Assembly: GCA_965230565.1 (NCBI GenBank) | Contig: CBDDLH010000015.1 | Location: forward strand, 496,001-560,000 | Reading direction: 5' to 3' | DNA from: BCD1 sp965230565 | Lineage (GTDB): Bacteria; Bacteroidota; Bacteroidia; Chitinophagales; Saprospiraceae | Length of the DNA stretch: 64,000 nucleotides | Shown: piece by piece, positions 43,938-51,447 of the stretch | Layout of the letters: the number at the start of each line of letters is the position of its first letter | How positions within the stretch are numbered: position 1 is the stretch's first letter | Made by a program: the position numbers and the translations under genes | The notes under the pieces: generated by a model | Databases searched by the model: none | Seen by the model: the letters and a program-made list of their open reading frames with translations, nothing else | Told to the model about the DNA's origin: nothing

Positions 43938-44201
43938 AAAAAACAGGGTGTCACGGCTAACCGCAACACCCTTTTTGTGTCATCATTCAGAAAGTTCTGA
44001 TTAATTTTTTCATATTCCGGAGCATCGTACTAAGGGTAAAATACACTGGTTAAAATTTATTCCTATAGTACCAAAAGCAATGCTTGAATTTTTCAAGCTT
44101 ATGTAAAATGGGATCACATTGCCGATAATAAGTCAATGTCCGGTATAGAAAAACCTCAAAGTTCTGAAATGATCTGAATTAATAGTGTTTCATTGTGAGT
44201 C
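43938..44201 (-). ncRNA. Small RNA candidate 3 (about 265 nt)
   Basis: Same promoter type as candidates 1 and 2, with a separate, unrelated body. Terminator arms AGGGTGT/ACACCCT (43945-43951, 43966-43972) enclose a GCGG-TTAG-CCG helix, followed on the minus strand by a run of seven T's. Visible internal pairings: near-end helix ATTCAGA/TCTGAAT (44173-44179 with 43985-43991), hairpin GCTTGAA/TTCAAGC (44082-44098) and long-range GTACTA/TAGTAC. No protein frame of note. Not a class I recognise. Confidence 0.55.
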
Positions 44202-44207
44202 ACGATA

Positions 44208-44243
44208 CAAATATGAGGCAAAAAAAAAATCTCGAGAAGTACA
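44208..44243 (-). promoter_or_regulatory. Promoter of small RNA 3 (TGTACT-N23-ATATTTG)
   Basis: TGTACT (44238-44243), N23 containing a ten-T run, ATATTTG (44208-44214). Confidence 0.55.
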
Positions 44244-44364
44244 TTTTAAGATAATTCTGACGTAACTTTATTTCTGGTTTTTCGTATAAAAAACTGATTA
44301 CAAGGTCATTATTATCAAAATAAACCCAAAAACCTGTTCTAATCTGTATTTAATTTTAAATCTG

Positions 44365-45804
44365 ATGCTAGAAAGTAGACTCGTAAAACACATTGAAGCA
44401 CTATCCGCAAGGGAAAGAGAACGTTTCCGGTTATTTGTCAAATCTCCTTACTTCAATCGTCATCAAAAAACGATCGAGCTCCTGGAAATTATCCTTAAAG
44501 CCCTTAACGCCTCAAGGCCGAATCTCAAAAAAGAAAAAGTGTATTCCAAATTATTCCCGGGAGAGAAATTTGAAGAACAGCCGCTCCATAATGTCATGTC
44601 CTACCTAAAAAAACTTTACTATAAGTTTCTATCCGTAAAATACATAGAAGAGCAGGATTTCATGGAACCTTTATTTACCCTTGAGGCTGCCTATGAAAAC
44701 AATCAGTTCGACCTGCTGAAAAACCGTGGCAAACAAGTAGAAAAGAGCCTCAAAAAAAATGATTATCAAAATAATGAATTCTTCTATACGGATTATCGAT
44801 TGAATTATCTGCTTGGGTATTACGCAGCCCAATATGAAGACAGGACCAAATCCGCGCTGTTCCAGAAAATGCTCAATAGTCTCGACCGTTTCTATATCAT
44901 TGAAAAATTACGGAACAGTTGCCACCTGACTGCCAACATGATCATTGCGAATACCAACTATGACTTCCTCTTTCTGGATGAATTGCTTCATTATCTCCAG
45001 GAAAACATGAAGGACTTCAGCGATGACCTCTCCATAATCATGTATTACACCATATTAATGAGCCTGAGAGAGGAAAATAATCCTAATCACTACAAAAAGC
45101 TTATCGATATCCTTACCAATGATGTTGACCGATTATCATCTGAGGAACAGGGTGACCTTTATTCATTTGCCAACAATTATTGTATTCGACAGATCAACAG
45201 CGGAGACAGCAACTACCAAAGAGAGTTATTCCAACTTTACAAACAAGGTCTTAAAACCGGACTTATCCTGGATAACGGTATTCTCTCTGAATGGAATTAC
45301 AAAAATATTACTTCCCTTGCCTGTAGCCTGAAAGAATTTGAATGGACCGAAAATTTCATCCAATCTTACAAGGACAAACTCAATGCTCCCCGCAGGGAAA
45401 ATGCTTATAATTATAACCTTGCGCACCTTTATTATAATAAAAAAATGTACAGCGAGGCGTTATCGGTACTACTCCTTGTACAATTCACTGACGTGAAATA
45501 CCACCTAAACACAACCTTCTTACTCTTACGTACCTATTTCGCGCTCAAGGATACAGAAGCAGTGCTTTCACTGATCGAGACTTTCAGGATTTACGTGATC
45601 AGAAACCAGAAAATGACCCTGGAATTGAAACGAGGATACACCAACTTCCTGAAATTTGCCAAACAACTGGTTTTGTTAAAACACCATGCCAGCACCTATC
45701 CCAAAGACAAACTGAGGGAAAAGCTCGATACGCTCAAGACCAAAATCGAATCTACCAAAAACCTGATCAACAGGTATTGGCTGCTGGAAGAGTGTGATAA
45801 TTGA
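44365..45804 (+). CDS. Unrecognised helical-repeat protein
   Basis: 479 aa, no signal peptide or membrane segment. The start MLESRLVKHIEALSARERER is followed by FRLFVKSPYFNRHQKTIELL, a conserved-looking opening. The body is almost entirely alpha-helical, with TPR-like spacing near the end (YNLAHLYYNKKMYSEALSVLLLVQ). It is basic and rich in Lys, Leu and Asn. I cannot name a family; a scaffold or interaction role is only a guess. It stands alone, downstream of the divergent small RNA cluster, with no -7 box found. Confidence 0.85.
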   Translation: MLESRLVKHIEALSARERERFRLFVKSPYFNRHQKTIELLEIILKALNASRPNLKKEKVYSKLFPGEKFEEQPLHNVMSYLKKLYYKFLSVKYIEEQDFMEPLFTLEAAYENNQFDLLKNRGKQVEKSLKKNDYQNNEFFYTDYRLNYLLGYYAAQYEDRTKSALFQKMLNSLDRFYIIEKLRNSCHLTANMIIANTNYDFLFLDELLHYLQENMKDFSDDLSIIMYYTILMSLREENNPNHYKKLIDILTNDVDRLSSEEQGDLYSFANNYCIRQINSGDSNYQRELFQLYKQGLKTGLILDNGILSEWNYKNITSLACSLKEFEWTENFIQSYKDKLNAPRRENAYNYNLAHLYYNKKMYSEALSVLLLVQFTDVKYHLNTTFLLLRTYFALKDTEAVLSLIETFRIYVIRNQKMTLELKRGYTNFLKFAKQLVLLKHHASTYPKDKLREKLDTLKTKIESTKNLINRYWLLEECDN

Positions 45805-45810
45805 TGCTGC

Positions 45811-45890
45811 CCCGACACTACGTGTACGGGATGTCGCTGCGCTCCAGTTGCTGGGCCCGGCACTTTGTGCCGCGGATGTCGCTTTGCTCC
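45811..45890. repeat. Two tandem 35-bp CCCG-hairpin-GGATGTCGCT repeats
   Basis: Copies at 45811-45845 and 45856-45890, about 26 of 35 bases identical. Each has CCCG, a small hairpin (ACAC-TAC-GTGT in the first, GGCAC-TTT-GTGCC in the second), then GGATGTCGCT and GCTCC. The hairpin bases differ in a compensated way. Confidence 0.65.
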
Positions 45891-45898
45891 ATTAAGTA

Positions 45899-45923
45899 AT
45901 TTTTTTTGGAAAAATAGTATTTC
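45899..45923. repeat. Half copy of the AAATACTATTT hairpin element
   Basis: TTGGAAAAATAGTATTTC is identical to the right half of the element at 343-375; the left arm is degenerate. Confidence 0.5.
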
Positions 45924-45940
45924 AGGTAAAAACTAGTACT

Positions 45941-45968
45941 GTGGACTGAAGACTGTAGACTGCTGACT
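45941..45968. repeat. 7-bp tandem tract, GnnGACT family
   Basis: Four heptamers in register: GTGGACT, GAAGACT, GTAGACT, GCTGACT. A diverged relative is at 53733-53758. Confidence 0.7.
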
Positions 45969-46036
45969 CAAAAATACCTAACATTATGTTTGAGTGGTTT
46001 TTGATCGTTTTTTAGGGTATTTTGCATAAGGAATGC

Positions 46037-46044
46037 TAAATTTG
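46037..46044 (+). promoter_or_regulatory. Bacteroidota -7 box for the GH10-like gene
   Basis: TAAATTTG fits TAnnTTTG and lies 39 bp before the ATG at 46084. Confidence 0.45.
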
Positions 46045-46083
46045 AGAATCCCCCCCCAATTATGATAATGAAAAATACCTCGC

Positions 46084-47688
46084 ATGAGAACGGAACTGAG
46101 ACCCTCGTTATTCATCCTGCCAAAATCAGCATTGTTGGCACTTTGTATTATTTTTCCTTTTTTATTATCCGCACAACAGAAAGCATTAAACCACCCTCCA
46201 AAGAGGGAGTTTAGAGGTGTTTGGGTAGCTACGGTCGCTAATATCGACTTCCCTGAATCCAGAACGACTGACAGAATCGCCATTCAGGAGCAATACAAAA
46301 ACATGTTAGACAGGTATGAGGATTTAGGTTTTAACGCAATACTTTTTCAGGTGCGTCCGGCAGCAGATGCTTTTTACCCATCCAAACTTGCTCCCTGGTC
46401 AGTGTATCTCTCCGGCCAGCAGGGGATTGCTCCACAGGAGAATTTTGATCCCTTAAAATTCATGGTGGAAGAAACTCACAAAAGAGGTATGGAATTCCAT
46501 GCATGGATGAACCCCTACCGGGCCACCATGAATCTGGATAGCAGTCAATTGTCCTTCAACCATGTGCTTTTCCAGCATCCTGACTGGATGATCGAATATG
46601 GAAGAAGATATTACCTGAATCCGGCTATGCCTGAAGTACGGTCCCACCTTGTGGATGTGGTGGCAGAGGTTGTAGAGAACTATGATGTAGATGGGATTCA
46701 TTTTGATGATTATTTCTACCCCTATCCTCGTAAAGGGGAAGTTTATCCTGACAGCCTGGATTTCCGGTTTTATGGTGCCTTTTATGATGACATTGGCAAC
46801 TGGAGGAGAGACAATGTTAATAAATTGGTGGAGAGTGTATCGCAAAAAATTAAGGAATTGAAACCTCATGTAAAATTCGGGATCAGTCCATTTGGAGTTT
46901 GGCGCAACCAGGAAGATGATCCTTTTGGTTCGGCCACCCGCGCCGGAGTTACTTGTTATGACGATCTCTACGCAGACGTAATTCACTGGATGAGAAATGG
47001 CTGGGTAGATTACATTGCTCCGCAACTATACTGGCACATTGGTTTTGAACCTGCTGACTACGCCATCCTCGCTGATTGGTGGACCATCCAATCCGGGAAG
47101 TGTAATTTGTATATTGGGCAGGCAGCCTATAAAGTTGGAGACAACCCGGAACCGGCCTGGCATGATGGCAATGAAATTCCCAGACAAATTTTCCTCAACC
47201 GAAGCAACTCAAAAATCCTGGGCAGCATTTATTTCAGCTCCAGATCCATTCTTAAAAATCCTTTTGGTCTAAAAGATACCCTTGGGGTCTATTATGCAAA
47301 ACCGGCCATGTTGCCGGAAACAAAAAGCCTTGAACTCAGAAAACAGGCTCCACCAAATTTAAGAAAAGTAAAACGTCGTGGTGATGATGTCCGCTTGAAA
47401 TGGAAACCGGCTAAAACGGATGCAGATCGTCCGCCATTTTATTATGTCATTTATCGCTTTGATACCATTGTCGACCAGGAGATGGATTTTGACAATCCGA
47501 ATAACGTTTTGCACATGTTGCCTTTCGGGACAGTAGAAAAGAAATACATCTTCCTTGACGAAACGACAAAGGAGGGAAAACTTTATACCTATTCGGTTGT
47601 GGCGGTTAATCGCCAACACGCTGAAAGCGATCCGAGTGAAAAGCAGCGGATATTGAAGAAGGACGGAAGGGTGAAGCGGATTAAGTAG
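46084..47688 (+). CDS. Glycoside-hydrolase-10-like (DUF187/YngK-type) exported protein
   Basis: 534 aa. Signal peptide of about 31 residues (PKSALLALCIIFPFLLSAQ). The GHL10/DUF187 domain starts KREFRGVWVATVANIDFPES, typical of the family, then FNAILFQVRPAADAFY, EFHAWMNPYRA, YDVDGIHFDDYFYPYP (likely acidic active-site residues), KFGISPFGVWRN and DYIAPQLYWHIG. A C-terminal Fn3-like segment (about 420-520; NLRKVKRRGDDVRLKWKPAK) follows. The family is thought to cleave peptidoglycan-linked or surface glycans; the exact substrate is not known. A heptamer tract starts at its stop codon. Confidence 0.92.
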   Translation: MRTELRPSLFILPKSALLALCIIFPFLLSAQQKALNHPPKREFRGVWVATVANIDFPESRTTDRIAIQEQYKNMLDRYEDLGFNAILFQVRPAADAFYPSKLAPWSVYLSGQQGIAPQENFDPLKFMVEETHKRGMEFHAWMNPYRATMNLDSSQLSFNHVLFQHPDWMIEYGRRYYLNPAMPEVRSHLVDVVAEVVENYDVDGIHFDDYFYPYPRKGEVYPDSLDFRFYGAFYDDIGNWRRDNVNKLVESVSQKIKELKPHVKFGISPFGVWRNQEDDPFGSATRAGVTCYDDLYADVIHWMRNGWVDYIAPQLYWHIGFEPADYAILADWWTIQSGKCNLYIGQAAYKVGDNPEPAWHDGNEIPRQIFLNRSNSKILGSIYFSSRSILKNPFGLKDTLGVYYAKPAMLPETKSLELRKQAPPNLRKVKRRGDDVRLKWKPAKTDADRPPFYYVIYRFDTIVDQEMDFDNPNNVLHMLPFGTVEKKYIFLDETTKEGKLYTYSVVAVNRQHAESDPSEKQRILKKDGRVKRIK

Positions 47689-47770
47689 ACGGCATACGGT
47701 AGACGGTTTACGGTGGACGATTTACGGTAGACGGTTTACGGTGGACGATTTACGGTAGACGGTCTATGGT
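47687..47770. repeat. Twelve-heptamer tandem tract (AGACGGT-TTACGGT family)
   Basis: Six 14-bp units in exact register, each of two heptamers: AGACGGT/GGACGAT followed by TTACGGT or a close variant. The tract starts on the stop codon of the GH10-like gene. Three more units lie at 47890-47910, beyond a hairpin. Confidence 0.9.
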
Positions 47771-47823
47771 TGAGGACGGTGAGAATGCAGAGAATGTATA
47801 GAGAAAGGAATTGGACAAAATAA

Positions 47824-47884
47824 AAACGGCTTACAGTAATGACGGTTTTGATTTTATAATCAAGTTGTCTTCTGTAAGCCGTTT
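47824..47884. terminator. 13-bp hairpin between convergent genes
   Basis: Perfect arms AAACGGCTTACAG (47824-47836) and CTGTAAGCCGTTT (47872-47884) with a 35-base loop. It separates two parts of the heptamer tract. Confidence 0.6.
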
Positions 47885-47916
47885 ATGGTAGACGATATGC
47901 CGTGGACCGTCAACCC

Positions 47917-49047
47917 TTATTCAATAACATGAATATTCTTTTCACGGCAAATCTCTTTGAGTTTTTCCGGCCATACTGTGCAGCTCACCTCTCCGATGTG
48001 TGCTTTTTTCAGCAACAACTGGTAAACTCTGGATTGACCAATTCCTCCACCTACACTTAATGGTAAATCATCGTTGATAATCGCCTGGTGATAGGGCAGG
48101 TTAAGGAAATCAAGCTGTCCGGTTATTTCGAGCTGCTGACGTAAAGTTTCTTTATTTACGCGAATTCCCATAGAGGATAACTCGTGACGACGCTCAGTTA
48201 CCGGATTCCAAACCAGGATATCACCATTCAATCCGTGCATCAATTTACCATTTTTAGTAATGGTCGGTGTTACCCAGTCATCGTAATCAGGAGCTCTCAT
48301 TTCATGTGGATATCCGTCTTCGAGTGTCCATCCGATTCCATAAATGAAAATAGCAGGATACTTCTGAAGAATGGCTGTTTCTCTTTGCTTACGTGGCAGA
48401 TCAGGGAACATCTCCAGGATTTCCTCAGCATGCAGGAATACCAATTCTTCCGGAAGATTTGGATATTTGTCATCTTTCAATGCGGGGAACATTTCCTGAA
48501 CATGTTTTTGAGCACCCACAAGCACTTTCCAGATCTTCTTAACCACATCTGTCAAAAATTCGAGGTTGCGCTGATCTGAAGTCATGACTCTTTCCCAGTC
48601 CCACTGATCCACATAAGCGCTGTGGTCGTGATCGAGGAAATAATCTTTCCGTATGGCACGCATGTCGGTGTTGATCCCTTCGCCTATATCCAGTCCAAAC
48701 TGCTTCAAGGCAACTCTTTTCCACTTGGTAGCTGCCTGAACCACCTGCGCTTCAATTGGGTTTTTACCGTGGTCGTTGGAAATATAAAACTCAACAGGCG
48801 TCCGGGAACCGTCCCTGTCGAGGTAGTCATTTACCCCACTGTGTTTGTCAACAATGAGCGGCACGGTAACCATCATGAGGTTGAGTTCTTTGGCCAACCC
48901 ATCCTCGATATAGTCTTTGGCCGCCTTGATCGCCAATTGTGTTTCTTTTGGAGATAAAAGTGATTGATAATTTTTTGGAAGTACTTTTTCTACTTCTTCA
49001 TAGGAGCCGATACCTGGACCGGCAAGATCCAATACTTTTTCGTTCAT
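47917..49047 (-). CDS. asnA: Aspartate--ammonia ligase (asparagine synthetase A)
   Basis: 376 aa; E. coli AsnA is about 330, and the Bacteroidota form is slightly longer. Class II synthetase-like fold with SLLSPKETQLAIKAAKDYIE, LMMVTVPLIVDKHSGVNDYLDRDGSRTPVEF, INTDMRAIRKDYFLDHDHSAYVDQWDWERVM, and the C-terminal LPLSVGGGIGQSRVYQLLL motif 3. It makes asparagine from aspartate, ammonia and ATP in the cytoplasm. Single gene. Confidence 0.97.
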   Translation of the reverse strand: MNEKVLDLAGPGIGSYEEVEKVLPKNYQSLLSPKETQLAIKAAKDYIEDGLAKELNLMMVTVPLIVDKHSGVNDYLDRDGSRTPVEFYISNDHGKNPIEAQVVQAATKWKRVALKQFGLDIGEGINTDMRAIRKDYFLDHDHSAYVDQWDWERVMTSDQRNLEFLTDVVKKIWKVLVGAQKHVQEMFPALKDDKYPNLPEELVFLHAEEILEMFPDLPRKQRETAILQKYPAIFIYGIGWTLEDGYPHEMRAPDYDDWVTPTITKNGKLMHGLNGDILVWNPVTERRHELSSMGIRVNKETLRQQLEITGQLDFLNLPYHQAIINDDLPLSVGGGIGQSRVYQLLLKKAHIGEVSCTVWPEKLKEICREKNIHVIE

Positions 49048-49446
49048 AATCCCGAAATTTGGTTAGGTTTAACAACGGGAAGAATGTAAGTATAAACTAG
49101 AAAATTTGTGATGATTTTTGTCAGATCAAAATGGAGATTTTTATAAATTTTTTAAAAAATATTTAAATATTTAAATATTAACAAAAACCATCTAACAATA
49201 TGGATGAAATTTTAAAAATAATCAAACAACTACTCTTTCAATTATTAGAAATTTCAATTATTAATCACTATTAACCGAGAATGCGCAAAAAAATACTTCA
49301 GTGACGGCCTGACTCTGAGTCAGGCCGTCACTGCCTTCTCTATATATAAAAGCCACGGATAATTGAAACGTGACATTTTTTTCTCAACTTTTTTCAAACT
49401 TTAACATTTTCTGACAAGCATATCTGAACAATTCCCTGACTAATAA
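49048..49446. other. Gene-free AT-rich interval with a perfect palindrome
   Basis: About 400 bp between two minus-strand genes. Apart from the 35-bp palindrome at 49299-49333 it is AT-rich and featureless; no good promoter for asnA was seen. Confidence 0.5.
49299..49333 (-). terminator. 17-bp perfect hairpin, probable terminator of the TIGR02757 gene
   Basis: Arms CAGTGACGGCCTGACTC and its complement around one base. On the minus strand it is followed by AAGTATTTTTTT, so it can end transcription about 115 bp after the upstream gene's stop. GC-rich in AT-rich surroundings. Confidence 0.6.
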
Positions 49447-50232
49447 TCAAAACCCAATTTCATCCAAGTCTCCCAAAACCCCAATCCCAAACAAGGCATA
49501 ATCATACTTTCCCGGATCCTCGGCATCAAATGAACGAAGAACTTCCATCAATTCCATTAGTGCTTTCCAATCGGTTTGCTTTCGCTGAAGTAAACCAAGC
49601 TTGCGTGCCACTCGATCTACATGTACATCTAAAGGAATAAGTAATTGAGCAGGGCTGATCTGTTTCCACAAACCAAAATCAACTCCTACCTCATCATACC
49701 GTACCATCCACCTGAGAAACATATTGAGTCTTTTACAGGCAGAATTCCTTGTGGGTGTGGAAACGTGTTTCCGGGTGCGTTGAGGAGCCACAGGTAAGCT
49801 AAAAAACAAATCATGAAAACCGATCAAGGCAGGACCGACATGCACATCTTCCGGTTGGAGGAAATGGGCAAAGGCATCTTCCAGGCTTTCCTGCTCCCGG
49901 TAAAAATTTTGCAGGAACTCCAAAAAATATAAGGTGTCGGTATATTGAAAGGTGCGGTGTTTGAAATTTTCAAATCGTTGCCGGTCCTTTTCTTCATGAT
50001 TGATGATAAAGTCATGCGGAGCACCATCCATCAGATCAAATAACTCCCGGGATTTGTTGATGATGATACTGCGTTTACCCCAGGCCAGCATGGCCGTCCA
50101 GAAGGCTGTGATCTCAATATCCTGCAACTTTTCATAGCTGTGGGGAATACTGACAGGGTCACCAGGAATGTAATCCAGGGTATTAATTTCATTCACTTTT
50201 TGATCCAGGAATTCTATAATGTCAGATCTCAT
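49447..50232 (-). CDS. TIGR02757/DUF2400 family protein
   Basis: 261 aa. Blocks typical of the family: YIPGDPVSIPHSYEKLQDIEI near the start, FWTAMLAWGKRSIIINKS, CKRLNMFLRWMVRYDEVGVDFGLW, IPLDVHVDRVARKLGLLQRKQTDW, and the end DPGKYDYALFGIGV. The C-terminal half resembles a helix-hairpin-helix DNA-glycosylase-like fold (the LDVHV ... R pattern), but the catalytic role is not established. Cytoplasmic, single gene. Confidence 0.9.
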   Translation of the reverse strand: MRSDIIEFLDQKVNEINTLDYIPGDPVSIPHSYEKLQDIEITAFWTAMLAWGKRSIIINKSRELFDLMDGAPHDFIINHEEKDRQRFENFKHRTFQYTDTLYFLEFLQNFYREQESLEDAFAHFLQPEDVHVGPALIGFHDLFFSLPVAPQRTRKHVSTPTRNSACKRLNMFLRWMVRYDEVGVDFGLWKQISPAQLLIPLDVHVDRVARKLGLLQRKQTDWKALMELMEVLRSFDAEDPGKYDYALFGIGVLGDLDEIGF

Positions 50233-50514
50233 GCAAAAATAAATGGTATCAAAATCAACTAAAAAGGTACCTTTGAGCGTTAGATAGGCAGACTTTAAAC
50301 AAAATCAGGACTAGACATGCCAGCAACGCTTACTTACACTCTCATACTCGTCTTCATTTATATAGGAAAAAAAGCCATCTCCACTCAGTAGTTTTCAAGG
50401 AAATAAGGACACAAGGAAAAAAGTGAACAAGAATTTCAATACTGCGATAATGTTTTAAGGCAGGAGTAGATGAGTGAAACCACCCGCAACTCGAATCCTT
50501 TACACGACGCCCCT

Positions 50515-51267
50515 TTACTCCCCCGGCTTCTTATACAATTTCGACTTAACCAATCCAAGTTTTTGAAAAAAGTGAGTGAATGACACTCTGATCACACCCA
50601 ATCCATATTTGGCACTCCTTGGCAAATTGATAGATGATGCTTCTTCAAAATATTTTGTAGGACAAGTCACCTCGCCAATATGGAAACCTGCAAAAATGAT
50701 TTGTGACAACATTTCATTATCGAACACAAAATCATCTGAATTCTCATTAAAGTTGATCGAACGTAATACTTCCCCGCTAAATGCTCTGTATCCTGTATGA
50801 TATTCTGATAATTTATAATTGACCATCCAATTTTGGAAAAGGGTCAGGAAGCGATTGGCAATGTATTTATATAGTGGCATTCCCCCAGCAAGTGCTCCCT
50901 TTCCAAGTATACGCGATCCCAAAACTACAGGATATAGATCATCCCCAATAATGTTCACCATCGCGGGGATCAGTTTAGGCGTATATTGGTAATCAGGATG
51001 CAGCATAATGACGATGTCTCCTCCGAGTTCAAGTGCTTTATTATAAAGGGACTTTTGGTTGCCACCATACCCTTTATTCGTCTCGTGAACAATGACATGT
51101 CCCACACCTATCTCTTTGGCCAATTTGGCCGTGTGATCCTTAGAGGCATCATCACACAAAATCACTTCATCAACCAGATCAAATGGGATTTCATTGTAGG
51201 TCTGTTCCAATGTCTGAGCTGCATTATATGCCGGCAATACAACGATTACTTTTTTATTATTGTACAT
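50515..51267 (-). CDS. Family 2 glycosyltransferase (dolichol-phosphate-mannose-synthase-like)
   Basis: 250 aa from the ATG at 51267. A longer frame starting with TTG at 51288 would begin inside the -7 box TATCTTTG (51286-51293), so it is rejected. GT-A fold: VVLPAYNAAQTLEQTYNEIP, ILCDDASKDHT (nucleotide-sugar Asp), VIMLHPDYQY as the DxD-equivalent, then GGMPLYKYIANRFLT and YRAFSGEVLRSI. There is no C-terminal membrane domain. It probably transfers a sugar to a lipid carrier or surface glycan at the inner membrane. Confidence 0.9.
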   Translation of the reverse strand: MYNNKKVIVVLPAYNAAQTLEQTYNEIPFDLVDEVILCDDASKDHTAKLAKEIGVGHVIVHETNKGYGGNQKSLYNKALELGGDIVIMLHPDYQYTPKLIPAMVNIIGDDLYPVVLGSRILGKGALAGGMPLYKYIANRFLTLFQNWMVNYKLSEYHTGYRAFSGEVLRSINFNENSDDFVFDNEMLSQIIFAGFHIGEVTCPTKYFEEASSINLPRSAKYGLGVIRVSFTHFFQKLGLVKSKLYKKPGE

Positions 51268-51285
51268 GTTGTCGAAATTATGCCG

Positions 51286-51293
51286 CAAAGATA
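51286..51293 (-). promoter_or_regulatory. -7 box of the glycosyltransferase gene
   Basis: TATCTTTG on the minus strand. It fixes the start codon at 51267, with a leader of about 12 nt. Confidence 0.5.
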
Positions 51294-51447
51294 TGCTTTG
51301 AAAAGGTTTCTCCGAGGGATTGGAGTTATTTTTTCAGAAAGGTAAACTATTGAATAAAAGATATAGTGTTACATGGTGAGGGATACCCACTCTTTTCAGG
51401 AAGCTGATGAACATCAGGACTATTCCTGGCAAATGTTGTTCTTAAAT

